From contig JACMLM010000006.1 in assembly GCA_014379595.1 (NCBI GenBank), forward strand, positions 58,718-122,717: DNA of 64,000 bases, in the 5' to 3' direction. The position numbers and the translations under genes were made by a program. Numbering within the stretch: the stretch's first letter is position 1; the number at the start of each line of letters is the position of its first letter. This DNA is from Anaerolineales bacterium (lineage in GTDB: Bacteria > Chloroflexota > Anaerolineae > Anaerolineales > Villigracilaceae). Below, one piece after another: positions 52,458-61,057 of the stretch. Below the pieces are notes generated by a model, which did not search any database, was not told the origin of the DNA, and saw only the letters and a program-made list of their open reading frames with translations.

Positions 52458-52482
52458 CGACTGGTTATCGCCAGTCGTTTTT
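52458..52482 (+). terminator. Intrinsic terminator after the sigma/anti-sigma pair
   Basis: CGACTGG and CCAGTCG stem, six-base loop, five Ts; A-tract on the other side makes it bidirectional with the convergent DUF1684 gene. Confidence 0.88.
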
Positions 52483-52506
52483 AGATATAACTCTCAAAAC
52501 ACTAGT

Positions 52507-53013
52507 TTATTCGTGAAATAACTTCTCCCCCGCCCGAATAGCTATTTTCAAACGATTTTCTGCAGGTGTGATCGGGCAGGACCACATCTCATTGTATGCA
52601 CAGTAGGGATTGTAAGCTACATTAAAATCTACAAAAAAGCGACCACCCGGTAAAGGTTCAGGTTCAAGATAGCGCCCAGCGGGATAAGTTTCGGCTCCAG
52701 CCAGGGAATCCACGAATGGCAGAAAGAAGCCGTGCTGGCTTTGGTAAACGGTCAACTCTGCTTTCTCACCATCCACCATGAATTGAAACTTGCCGAACTT
52801 CTCATAAGGCTGCACATCTCCTGTTGAAGTTTGCATCTCAAATTTTTCTTTGGCAGGAAATTCATCTACTTTTACTTCAAGGCGTAGATCATCATTTTCA
52901 GAAAAGTAATTCAAGCCCACAAAACTCTGCTTTTGCTCCAGAGTTAGCGGACTTTGCGGATGGCTGCCAAAAAACTCATCCTTTTCAGCACGAACAGCTT
53001 CCAAATCTGTCAT
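52507..53013 (-). CDS. DUF1684 protein
   Basis: 168 residues. N-terminal EKDEFFGSHPQSPLT and C-terminal GGRFFVDFNVAYNPYCAYNEMWSCPITPAENRL broken here into GGRFFVDFNVAYNPYCAY and WSCPITPAEN are DUF1684 signatures (Pfam family, beta-rich, unknown function). No signal peptide. Monocistronic, convergent with the sigma pair. Confidence 0.88.
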   Translation of the reverse strand: MTDLEAVRAEKDEFFGSHPQSPLTLEQKQSFVGLNYFSENDDLRLEVKVDEFPAKEKFEMQTSTGDVQPYEKFGKFQFMVDGEKAELTVYQSQHGFFLPFVDSLAGAETYPAGRYLEPEPLPGGRFFVDFNVAYNPYCAYNEMWSCPITPAENRLKIAIRAGEKLFHE

Positions 53014-53189
53014 TGTTCCTCCAAAAGATTATGCTTACTAGACAGGTACTCTATTAATTTTCTTACGAAAATATAATTAAAGAGTAGTGCTTAATATGCT
53101 ACACTAAAATTCGGTTTTCAATACTAGTAATTGAACGACCCCTTGCCAATTCATATGGAGTATGCTATTTTTAGCATCGAGGAAAGTAT

Positions 53190-53570
53190 ATGACATCTAC
53201 TCAAAAAACAGTCATGATCATTGAAGATGAGCCTGAAGCTGCTGAATTGTTCGCAGAAATGATGCGCGTAAACGGATTCCGTGTACTCAAAATGTTCTCC
53301 AGCGCTCCAGCCATCCCACTGATCTCACAGGAAAAACCAGATGTCATTATTCTGGACGTGATGATGCCAGATATCTCAGGCCTCGAAGTTTTACGGTATA
53401 TGCGCCGTGAGCCTGAATTGCTCTCGATACCCGTGATCGTTGTTTCCGCAAAAAGCATGCCCACCGATATAAAGACCGGCCTTGAAGCAGGAGCATCCAT
53501 TTACCTCACCAAACCGGTTGGCTTTCTTGATCTCAAAAATGCTGTAGAACAAGTTTTGCAAAAGGCATAA
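53190..53570 (+). CDS. Stand-alone response regulator receiver domain
   Basis: 126 residues with no output domain: IEDEPEAAELFAEMM, phospho-acceptor Asp56 (ILDVMMPDISG), VSAKS, and YLTKPVG. Such single-domain regulators act in phosphorelays or on protein targets. An orphan kinase (31406) is in the window but far away. GAGGAAAG precedes the ATG; a possible promoter is TTGAAC (53131) with TATGGA 17 bases later. A small hairpin ATGCTA/TAGCAT lies in the leader. It is followed 9 bases later by thpR. Confidence 0.92.
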   Translation: MTSTQKTVMIIEDEPEAAELFAEMMRVNGFRVLKMFSSAPAIPLISQEKPDVIILDVMMPDISGLEVLRYMRREPELLSIPVIVVSAKSMPTDIKTGLEAGASIYLTKPVGFLDLKNAVEQVLQKA

Positions 53571-53579
53571 CCACATCGC

Positions 53580-54164
53580 ATGAGTCTGCTGCGTGCCTTT
53601 ATAGCCATCGAACTTCCTCAACATCTGCAAGACGCAATTGAAAAACAAACAGCCCGTCTGCGTCAAACATTGGGGAGCGACATCATTCGTTGGGTGCCAA
53701 CTCAAAATATGCACCTGACCTTAAAATTTCTTGGTGATATTTCCACCTCCCATGTGGATTTCCTGAAACAACTACTTGCTCGTGAAGCGAATTCACACCC
53801 GCAATTTGACCTGCAACTCAGCGGACTCGGATCATTCCCAAACTCGCGCCGGCCACGCGTCCTATGGGCTGGGCTCCACACACCGGCAGATTTAATATCC
53901 TTGCAAAAAAGCATCGAAGCAGGTACAACTCGTTTGGGGTATGAACAGGAAGAACATGACTTCTCCCCGCATCTTACTTTAGGCCGTGTCCGCCAGAACA
54001 TAGACTTGGTAGATATGCAAAAAGTTCGCACAACAATGGACTCGATTCAACTTGGCAATATTGGCACAGCCAGAGTAGACTCCATCCATCTTTTCAAAAG
54101 TGATCGGCAACCCAGCGGATCTATTTACACAAAATTATTTTCTGCACCATTATCGAAACCATGA
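53580..54164 (+). CDS. thpR: RNA 2',3'-cyclic phosphodiesterase (ThpR/LigT)
   Basis: 194 residues, 2H phosphoesterase family. Both HxTx motifs are present: HLTLKFLGD (about residue 42) and HLTLGRVR (about 126), with FIAIELP at the N-terminus and LFKSDRQPSGSIYTKL near the C-terminus. It opens 2',3'-cyclic phosphates on RNA ends. In a run with the response regulator and rsfS. Confidence 0.93.
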   Translation: MSLLRAFIAIELPQHLQDAIEKQTARLRQTLGSDIIRWVPTQNMHLTLKFLGDISTSHVDFLKQLLAREANSHPQFDLQLSGLGSFPNSRRPRVLWAGLHTPADLISLQKSIEAGTTRLGYEQEEHDFSPHLTLGRVRQNIDLVDMQKVRTTMDSIQLGNIGTARVDSIHLFKSDRQPSGSIYTKLFSAPLSKP

Positions 54165-54172
54165 GGTGAAAT

Positions 54173-54517
54173 CTGAACGCACTAGAACTTGCTCGAGAAA
54201 TCGTAAACTCCCTTGAAGACAAAAAGGGTGAAGATATTGTCCTGATAGACTTGAAAGACATCGTCTCTTTTACTGACTATTTTATAATTTGCACTGGCAC
54301 CAGCGACCGTATGATCGATGCGCTCGCCAAATCCACCATCGAAGACATTCGCTCCACGCATAAGAAAAAGGGTAAGCAGCAAGGCTTTGCTCGCGATGGG
54401 TGGGTGATCATTGATTATGGCGATATTGTCGTCCACCTCTTCTCACCAGATCAACGTGGCTTTTATAATTTGGAAGAATTATGGGAAGATGGTAAAGTAT
54501 TGGTGAGATTACAGTAA
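54173..54517 (+). CDS. rsfS: Ribosomal silencing factor RsfS, probable CTG start
   Basis: The frame is open from a TGA at 54167-54169 and contains no ATG/GTG/TTG before a TTG at 54251, which is inside the conserved fold. The homologous N-terminus (LNALELAREIVNSLEDKKGE) starts at CTG 54173, with AGGTGA (54164-54169) just upstream, giving 114 residues, the usual RsfS length. Signatures: DIVLIDLKDIVSFTDYFIIC, GTSDRMIDALA, GWVIIDYGDIVVHLFSPDQR and YNLEELW. RsfS binds uL14 and blocks subunit joining when nutrients run low. CTG initiation is inference; a sequencing error is the alternative. Confidence 0.88.
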   Translation: MNALELAREIVNSLEDKKGEDIVLIDLKDIVSFTDYFIICTGTSDRMIDALAKSTIEDIRSTHKKKGKQQGFARDGWVIIDYGDIVVHLFSPDQRGFYNLEELWEDGKVLVRLQ

Positions 54518-54539
54518 GGCAGTAAACTTGTATATAACA

Positions 54540-54575
54540 AAAAATCCCGCAGACTTCACAGTCCACGGGATTTTT
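54540..54575. terminator. Bidirectional terminator between rsfS and ndk
   Basis: AAAAATCCCG and CGGGATTTTT enclose a secondary CAGACTTCACAGTCCA loop, giving U-tracts on both strands. Confidence 0.88.
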
Positions 54576-54592
54576 ACTTTTAATTATTCTCT

Positions 54593-55045
54593 TTATTTCT
54601 CAAATATCCACTGATCTACAGCACGCGTCCAATCAACGAGTTCTTCCTTCTTGAACCAGAGTGCAACTTCACGTTCGCCAGTTTCAGGTTTATCTGAAGC
54701 ATGGATCAAGTTGCGGCCCACTTCAAGAGCATAGTCATGCCGAATGGTGCCAGGAGCAGATTCCACGGGTTTGGTCGAACCAACTGTCTGACGTACAGCA
54801 GCAACGGAATTCGATCCTTCCCATACCATCGCCATCACAGGTGCAGAAGTAATATATTGGATCAATCCATCATAAAACGGTTTGCCTTTATGTTCGGCAT
54901 AATGTGTTTCAGCCAACTCAGAATTGACTTGCATAAATTTTGCGGCCACGAGTCGAAGTCCACGGCGCTCAAAGCGTGCGATCACCTCACCAATGAGTCC
55001 GCGCTGCACACCATCGGGTTTTACTAATACGAGCGTTCTTTCCAC
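54593..55045 (-). CDS. ndk: Nucleoside diphosphate kinase
   Basis: 150 residues from GTG 55045, with GGAGG 8 bases upstream; the longer frame to 55078 is not conserved. ERTLVLVKPDGVQRGLIGEV, RGLRLVAAKFMQV, MVWEGSNSVAAVRQTVG, TKPVESAPGTIRHDYA, and the catalytic His in GRNLIHASD. It equilibrates nucleoside triphosphates by a phospho-His intermediate. Confidence 0.96.
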   Translation of the reverse strand: MERTLVLVKPDGVQRGLIGEVIARFERRGLRLVAAKFMQVNSELAETHYAEHKGKPFYDGLIQYITSAPVMAMVWEGSNSVAAVRQTVGSTKPVESAPGTIRHDYALEVGRNLIHASDKPETGEREVALWFKKEELVDWTRAVDQWIFEK

Positions 55046-55072
55046 AGAAAATCCTCCAAAATAAAATATTTT

Positions 55073-55173
55073 CGTCATTGCGAGCCGCTGTTCTTGTACT
55101 TAGGCGGCGAAGCAATCCCCATACTATTGCGGGGATTGCTTCGGGCAAAAACAAGAACGCCCTCGCACTGACG
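55073..55173. repeat. Large palindromic repeat between ndk and the TPR gene
   Basis: A 101-base imperfect palindrome: CGTCATTGCGAG/CTCGCACTGACG ends, GTTCTTGT/ACAAGAAC middle arm, and perfect GAAGCAATCCCC/GGGGATTGCTTC 12-bp core around ATACTATTGC. It belongs to the CATTGCGAG-GAAGCAATCC type of dispersed element that I recall from many environmental genomes. Confidence 0.75.
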
Positions 55174-55185
55174 AGTTATTACGAA

Positions 55186-58100
55186 TTAACGAATTAATTC
55201 TTCAGCCTTATTATAGGCTTCAAGTGCTTCTTTCAAACGATTCGCACGCATATAAGCATCACCCAACGTTTGCCAGATACCAACTTCTACTGGATAACGA
55301 TAGATCGATTCCGTCAGATCGCGAATAGTCTCTTCGAGATGCTTACCTTTTTTGATAAGCTTCCCATAGTGTTCCAAGGCTGTGGGGATATCACCCCGAT
55401 CCAGCTCACCTTTAGCCTGATTCAAAGCAACAGTCACACTCTGCGCTTCAGGCTGACGCTGCTTCGCAGGCAAACCAGCTTTCTTCTTGGCAGGTGCAGC
55501 AGGCTTTGCGGCAGGTTGTTCAATAGGAGTCTGAGCAACAGCTTGCTTCTGCTCAGTTACAACTACTTTCGGCTTGGCGACGGGAGCAGGTGATTCTTGT
55601 TCCACTTCCACAGCAGGGTGCCAGTCTGATGGAGACGTGGGCTTGGGTTGTTCCGGTGGTACTTCTGATTCCCATTGCTCACGGTGCTGCCAGGGCGGAG
55701 TATCTTGTTCATCATCTGCAGGCACGGCAACATCAGGTTTCTCATCCACACCTTTTAGCCAATCGGGGAGATCATTTGCCTCAGAAACAGAAGCAGGCTT
55801 TTCCTGCGAAGTCTCCGCCGGGGGAGCCTGATCAAAAAGCTCATCGGTCGGCACAGAAGCAGATTCCTGCCCGACCGATTCCTTCCACAAATCTTCTTCT
55901 GATTCTTCTTTAGAATCAACATCGCTTAACCAATCAGGCAGGCTGGAATTCACAACAACAGGTGTTTCAGATTTTGGCGTGGTTAAAATGGAATCAGGCG
56001 TTGGTAGAGCATCAAATGGAAGCCCAGGTTCATCATCCAAACCGCTCAACCAATTCGAGAGATCATCATTGGATAAATTTTGGGAAACATATTCACCTTG
56101 AGACGGAGAGCCTTCTTCGATACCACTTAGCCAATTAGGCAGGTCTGATTTTTGTGCATCAGATTGCTGTTCAGTAATCTCAGGTTGATCAACAGAACTG
56201 GCTGGCGTTGGAGCATCACTTAACCAATCAGGAAGGTTGTTTGCAGACTGTTCACTGGATTCATCTTGTTTATCTTTTTCGTCAAGGCCTCGCAGCCACA
56301 TCTCTGTTTCATCGTTTGCAGGCGCAGCAGTGGATGCAGTCTCAAATTCAGCAAAGAACTGCTCACCGATATTCATTGCATTTTCCACAGGGTTAGCTTG
56401 CTGATCTGATACTGGAGTCTCTTCCATCGCATTGGAGGCAGCTTGTGCTTCTCCGATCGATTGAGCTTGTGAAACCCATTCTGGCGGCTTCTCAAAACGC
56501 TTGCTTGGGTCAGTAACCAGTTCTTCAGGTTTGGCACCATGTTTGGCCGCAAGAGATTCAAGCCATGCCACTGCATCATCTTGTTCCTGAGCAGTTGAGC
56601 CGAGGCTTTCTACAGTTGGAGCGGGAGTTTGTGGCGAAGTAGCTTGCGGCACAGGAGCTTGTTGATTAAGGTTTTGCGCTTGAGAAACCCACTCAGGTGG
56701 AGTTTCAAAACGCTTGCTTGGGTCAGTGACCAGTTCTTCAGGTTTGGCACCATGTTTGGTTGCAAGAGATTCAAGCCATGCCACTGCATCATCCTGTTCC
56801 TGTGCAGTTGAGCCGAGGCTTTCTACAGTTGGTGCAGGAGTTTGCGGCGCAAGAGCTTGTTGATTAAGGTTTTGCGCTTGCGAGACCCATTCAGGTGGAG
56901 TTTCAAAACGCTTACTTGGGTCCGTAACCAGTTCTTCAGGTTTAGCACCATGTTTGGCTGCAAGAGATTCAAGCCATGCCACTGCGTCATCCTGTTCCTG
57001 AGCAGTTGAGCCAAGGCTTTCTACAGTTGGAGCAGGCTGAGAGATTTGAGAGGGTTGATCTTTCGATACATCGTCCATGCCACCTAACCAATCGGGAATA
57101 TTATTCTCTTGTAGAGGTTCAGTTTCAGAAGTTTGTGAACTATCAAGTCCACCCAACCAATCGGGGAGATTCGCCTCTTGCAAAGGTTCAGGCTCGAGCT
57201 CAGGTGATTGAGAAGTTTCTGAAGAGCTAAGACCGCTCAACCAATCAGAAGTATTTCCTGTGGGTACTGACTCAGATTCGGAATCTTGTGATTCACCAAG
57301 ACCGCTTAACCAATCGGGTGTGGCGATTGGTTGCATTTGATCAGGTAATGGTTTTGTAGGTGGATTCACGGAAGAGGGGACTTGCCCCTTAAGCCAATCA
57401 GGTAAATCAGCAGGTGTAAGATCACCAGCGGATGGTTCTTCATCAAAGAATGAGGTGGGTTGTTCCGGGCTGTTAGATTCTCCCCAACCTGCAGCACGGA
57501 GAAAGTCCGGGATGCCATCATTTGAATCAGCAACAGGATCAATTACCGGCATCGCTTGAAACGAAGATGAAGAGTCAGACTTTAACCAATCAGGCTGATC
57601 AGTTAAAGATCCAGAGCCAAGCGCAGGTGCAGACGAAGCTTCAAGTCCAATACCGAGAGAGGAACCCCATTCCTGTCCCATGGGAACTTCATCGCCTGTA
57701 TATTCCAGTCGATCTAAATTGATGGCTGCATCCGCAACTTCATTTGATTCAAATACAGGTCCTTTTACAAACGTTGCATATGGATCCAACTCACCCACAC
57801 GCATTCGATATACCTGCGTGCTTTCAGCCGCTCCAGCAGTAGACGGCAAAAGCTCAACCATAATACGATTTGCATCAAAACAATATGGATAACGCTTAAG
57901 CAATTGCCCGCACATATCAGAAGCATCTGATTTTTGACCGCTTCTAAAATAGGAAAGTGCTAATAGGACCTGCATATCGCCGCGCTGTGGATCTTCAGAA
58001 AGGACAGAACGAATCTCTGCAATAGACTGTGGATATAACTCGCCCTGAACATACATATGCGCGAGAGCACCACGAGTCATGCGGATCTTCGGCGGCTCCA

Positions 58101-58470
58101 TGCCATCACGACGGCCATAGAGTCTTTGCAATTCTCCTTGAATGGCGGCATTCGCCGACTGTGCCTCAAAGGCGCGTTCCATGTGCCAGATGGAATCATC
58201 GAGTTTATTTTCTTCGTCACGGATAATGCTCATGCCCACGTGCGCAACAAAATCACCAGGCACAGACATTAATACGCGGCCAAAAATATCGATCGCATCG
58301 TTATAACGCTTTGCTTCAAGATACGACTTACCCAGCAAGCGATACGTTTCAAGGTGTTTGGGGAAGGTTTTCAGAATGTGGTGACAATGTGCAACAGCCT
58401 CCTCTGTCTTTCCCTGCTCAATGAGGCCTTCAATTTCGCGGTTATAAATTCTTAATGAAACTTTTGCCAT
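55186..58470 (-). CDS. TPR protein with long PDWL-motif repeat region
   Basis: 1094 residues. N-terminal TPR helices (1-135: EEAVAHCHHILKTFPKHLET, YNDAIDIFGRVLMSVPGDF), a further TPR-like region to 240, then about 750 residues of acidic, Ser/Pro/Gln-rich, probably disordered sequence, and C-terminal TPRs (1020-1094). The disordered part is studded with short motifs of form (L/I)PDWLxG(L/V): eight exact PDWL and four near forms (PDFL, SDWL, PNWL, SNWL). Three copies of a 65-residue unit carry AVAWLESLA and PPEWVSQAQ variants. No signal peptide or membrane helix. The layout suggests a multivalent scaffold that presents Trp-Leu motifs to a partner. Function unknown. Confidence 0.88.
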   Translation of the reverse strand: MAKVSLRIYNREIEGLIEQGKTEEAVAHCHHILKTFPKHLETYRLLGKSYLEAKRYNDAIDIFGRVLMSVPGDFVAHVGMSIIRDEENKLDDSIWHMERAFEAQSANAAIQGELQRLYGRRDGMEPPKIRMTRGALAHMYVQGELYPQSIAEIRSVLSEDPQRGDMQVLLALSYFRSGQKSDASDMCGQLLKRYPYCFDANRIMVELLPSTAGAAESTQVYRMRVGELDPYATFVKGPVFESNEVADAAINLDRLEYTGDEVPMGQEWGSSLGIGLEASSAPALGSGSLTDQPDWLKSDSSSSFQAMPVIDPVADSNDGIPDFLRAAGWGESNSPEQPTSFFDEEPSAGDLTPADLPDWLKGQVPSSVNPPTKPLPDQMQPIATPDWLSGLGESQDSESESVPTGNTSDWLSGLSSSETSQSPELEPEPLQEANLPDWLGGLDSSQTSETEPLQENNIPDWLGGMDDVSKDQPSQISQPAPTVESLGSTAQEQDDAVAWLESLAAKHGAKPEELVTDPSKRFETPPEWVSQAQNLNQQALAPQTPAPTVESLGSTAQEQDDAVAWLESLATKHGAKPEELVTDPSKRFETPPEWVSQAQNLNQQAPVPQATSPQTPAPTVESLGSTAQEQDDAVAWLESLAAKHGAKPEELVTDPSKRFEKPPEWVSQAQSIGEAQAASNAMEETPVSDQQANPVENAMNIGEQFFAEFETASTAAPANDETEMWLRGLDEKDKQDESSEQSANNLPDWLSDAPTPASSVDQPEITEQQSDAQKSDLPNWLSGIEEGSPSQGEYVSQNLSNDDLSNWLSGLDDEPGLPFDALPTPDSILTTPKSETPVVVNSSLPDWLSDVDSKEESEEDLWKESVGQESASVPTDELFDQAPPAETSQEKPASVSEANDLPDWLKGVDEKPDVAVPADDEQDTPPWQHREQWESEVPPEQPKPTSPSDWHPAVEVEQESPAPVAKPKVVVTEQKQAVAQTPIEQPAAKPAAPAKKKAGLPAKQRQPEAQSVTVALNQAKGELDRGDIPTALEHYGKLIKKGKHLEETIRDLTESIYRYPVEVGIWQTLGDAYMRANRLKEALEAYNKAEELIR
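56455..57035 (-). repeat. Three in-frame 200-211-bp direct repeats inside the TPR gene
   Basis: Three units start near 56465, 56676 and 56877 (plus-strand numbering) and read through PPEWVSQAQ, KRFETP, KHGAKPEELVTDPS, AVAWLESLA and APTVESLGS. They are almost identical at DNA level, with differences mainly in the spacers (NQQ-rich stretches of different length), indicating recent expansion. Confidence 0.88.
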
Positions 58471-58531
58471 TCCGTTTTCCTGAGTTCAAGTATGCCTGAT
58501 TCGTAAAAAAATTGCAAGATACCATACTATT

Positions 58532-59827
58532 TTACTCGTAAAACAGAGGTAATGACGATACAAATTCATCACTAAAAGCGTGAGCTGAAAGTACTGCATC
58601 ACGCGCTTCAGCTATTTTTGCCTCATCATTTGCATGAATCTCAAATAAAGGTTCGCCCGCCTCAACTTTATCCCCTACTTTTTTATGGATGAGAAAACCA
58701 ACTGCATGATCGATCGGATCCCCTTTCTTCGCACGGCCTGCTCCAAGTACGACAGATGCTTCACCCACGATTCTTGCATGGACCTGTGAAATGAATCCGC
58801 TCTGAGGAGCATTTACTACTTCCACATATTTTGCTTGCTCAAATTTGGACACATCATCTACATAAGAAACATCGCCGCCTTGAGCCTGAACCAGCACACG
58901 GAATTTTTCAAACGCACTTCCGTCCACAATGGATTTTTCAGCCATCGCACGGCCTTCATCCAAATCCTTTGCACGTTGACCAATCATAAGCACATGTGCA
59001 GCCACATGCAAGCAATGTTCATAATAATCTTTGGGAGCACGTCCGTGCAAAAGCTCAATAGCTTCAATCACTTCCAATGTATTTCCTACAGAGCTGCCAA
59101 GAGGTTGATTCATATCGGAAAGCAAAGCCACTGTCTTGCGGCCTGCCAAACGACCAATATCCACCATTAGATTAGCAAGTTCGCGGGCCTCTTCAAGAGT
59201 TTGCATAAATGCGCCGAGACCTGTTTTCACATCCAATACAATTGCCTGCGCCCCACCCGCAATCTTTTTACACATAATAGACGATGCGATCAACGGCATG
59301 GAAGGCACTGTACCCGTTACATCGCGCAGTGCATACAGTTTTCCGTCTGCAGGCGCCAGGTCCAGAGATTGACCCGTGAGCACGATCCCTTTTTCTTTTA
59401 ATTGCTGCTTGAATTCATCAGTTGTTAGGTCCACGCGATAGCCTGGAATGGATTCCAATTTATCTAATGTGCCGCCACTGAAACCAAGTCCACGGCCAGA
59501 CATTTTTCCAACGGGCAATCCGCACGCCGCAACCATCGGCATGACCGAGATGCTGGTCTTATCTCCTACACCGCCTGACGAGTGTTTATCCACTGCAATA
59601 TCAACTACTTTGGAAAGATCAAGCACATGCCCGGAACGAGCCATGGCAAGCGTGAGATCAGCTGTTTCAAAGGAAGTCATGCCATTTAGCATAATTGCCA
59701 TGGCAAAGGCCGAAGCTTGATAATCTGGAATATCCCCATTCGTAAAACCGTTTATAAAGAATTCGATCTCTTGAGAGGCCAATTCCTGTTTATCACGTTT
59801 TTTGATGATGATGTCCACGGCACGCAT
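58532..59827 (-). CDS. pdp: Pyrimidine-nucleoside (thymidine) phosphorylase
   Basis: 431 residues. MRAVDIIIKKRDKQELASQE start, DKHSSGGVGDKTS, the family signature SGRGLGFSGGTLDKLESIPG, DVTGTVPSMPLIASSIMCKK, and GAFMQTLEEARELA. It phosphorolyses pyrimidine nucleosides to base and (deoxy)ribose-1-phosphate. The C-terminal domain ends VGFLIHKKVGDKVEAGEPLF, closer to broad-specificity Pdp than to DeoA, though this is a weak distinction. AAGGAG precedes ATG 59827. Confidence 0.93.
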   Translation of the reverse strand: MRAVDIIIKKRDKQELASQEIEFFINGFTNGDIPDYQASAFAMAIMLNGMTSFETADLTLAMARSGHVLDLSKVVDIAVDKHSSGGVGDKTSISVMPMVAACGLPVGKMSGRGLGFSGGTLDKLESIPGYRVDLTTDEFKQQLKEKGIVLTGQSLDLAPADGKLYALRDVTGTVPSMPLIASSIMCKKIAGGAQAIVLDVKTGLGAFMQTLEEARELANLMVDIGRLAGRKTVALLSDMNQPLGSSVGNTLEVIEAIELLHGRAPKDYYEHCLHVAAHVLMIGQRAKDLDEGRAMAEKSIVDGSAFEKFRVLVQAQGGDVSYVDDVSKFEQAKYVEVVNAPQSGFISQVHARIVGEASVVLGAGRAKKGDPIDHAVGFLIHKKVGDKVEAGEPLFEIHANDEAKIAEARDAVLSAHAFSDEFVSSLPLFYE

Positions 59828-59889
59828 CGTTATCTCCTTGTCAGGATTGTATTTTATCGCAAATGATGACGGAGACTAGAAAATAGAAA

Positions 59890-59930
59890 ATCATAAGCCG
59901 CAAATATTCTTCGTATTTGCGGCTTATGAT
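59890..59930 (-). terminator. Terminator after the S51-like peptidase gene
   Basis: ATCATAAGCCGCAAATA and TATTTGCGGCTTATGAT form a perfect 17-bp stem with a seven-base loop; on the minus strand TTTCTATTTTC follows. Confidence 0.85.
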
Positions 59931-59943
59931 CTGACTTTGTAAA

Positions 59944-60978
59944 TTATCGCTTCACTAATTTCTGTCCATCTTTGCTATCTTGTACAGTCCACCCAAGCAC
60001 AACAATCTCATCTCGCAGGCGATCTGATTCAGCAAAATCTTTTCGAGCACGCGCTGCCTGACGTTGTTCGAGCAAGTTCAATGCTTCGGCTGGTGGCTGT
60101 TCATCTTCCACTTTAGATGCGTTGATAACCATCTCCCAGATATCTGGCCGGATATTTTTTTCAATGGGATCAGGGAAAACAAATTGACCTAATTCAGTAG
60201 ATGAAAAACTCGCGCCCGCAGGATACATTTTCATGCTATCAGGCTTTCCTACAGATACAGAACTCACACCACTGACTTCACACATCCCCTTTTTGCAGTC
60301 CATGATGATACCGGTATGTTCATCCAAACCGACAATGATACTTTCAGCAGGCAAAAGTTTACGCCATTGATCAAAACGTTCCTTGCCAAAAAAGCAGCGG
60401 CTTGTATCCAGATCAATTCCACCTTCCGCATTATTCCAATGCGGCACAAAAGATAGATTCATTCCATAATCTGCGAACATATTCAACCCCTCTTTGACAT
60501 GCACATCCTCGCCTACTTTATATATTTCATACACAGGCAAGGCCCATGCACCCACAGAGATCGTGGCAGCAGAGGCAAAGATCAAAGTAGCACCAAGCCT
60601 ATGGCGCGCGCGGATAATATCCCACGCAAGCGTGTCTTTCAGTTGGCGCACCGCATAGCTGGGGCTGCCGGGTCCCATAAAGATCATATTTGCGTGCAAT
60701 AATGGTTTTAAAATTTCAGGGTTATCGGGGCTAAATTCAGTTCCCAGCTTGCGAGCAGGAATCACATCAATGATCGGCTTGTAATTCTGCAAACGTGTTT
60801 TTAGAAATTCTGCTACACGTCCCGCTACTTGAGCAGAGTTCAACTCAAAGCCAGCTGTTGTTTCCATAATGGCAACATGCAAAGGGTCGGAAATGCCGCG
60901 AGCCAGAGATTCAAAAATTCTCCCACCTGCAAGAGATGTTTCACCCGAACCGAGAAATGCAATATGTCCTAAAGTCAT
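59944..60978 (-). CDS. Peptidase S51 / cyanophycinase-like protein with CysRS-like C-terminal tail
   Basis: 344 residues. Residues 1 to about 290 form a class I glutamine amidotransferase-like fold: IAFLGSGETSLAGG, MGPGSPSYAVRQLKDT, LIFASAATISVGAWALPVYE at the nucleophile elbow of this family (Ser before Ala-Ala), FVPHWNNAEGG, VGLDEHTGII. About 45 C-terminal residues (LLEQRQAARARKDFAESDRL, then RDEIVVLGWTVQDSKDG) match the C-terminal helical tail of cysteinyl-tRNA synthetase, where the RxxARxxKDFxxxDxxRD pattern is characteristic. The combination suggests a tRNA- or peptide-linked hydrolase; substrate unknown. Confidence 0.8.
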   Translation of the reverse strand: MTLGHIAFLGSGETSLAGGRIFESLARGISDPLHVAIMETTAGFELNSAQVAGRVAEFLKTRLQNYKPIIDVIPARKLGTEFSPDNPEILKPLLHANMIFMGPGSPSYAVRQLKDTLAWDIIRARHRLGATLIFASAATISVGAWALPVYEIYKVGEDVHVKEGLNMFADYGMNLSFVPHWNNAEGGIDLDTSRCFFGKERFDQWRKLLPAESIIVGLDEHTGIIMDCKKGMCEVSGVSSVSVGKPDSMKMYPAGASFSSTELGQFVFPDPIEKNIRPDIWEMVINASKVEDEQPPAEALNLLEQRQAARARKDFAESDRLRDEIVVLGWTVQDSKDGQKLVKR

Positions 60979-61057
60979 GCTACCGCCTGTGTATAAACGA
61001 ATAAGATTGCTAAAGGGAACTTCGAGTAAAAAACCATGGGGTTAGGTTGGCTACGCA

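Noticed and set aside
56455..57035. CRISPR array
   Set aside because: Three long in-frame units within a coding gene, not short repeats with unique spacers.
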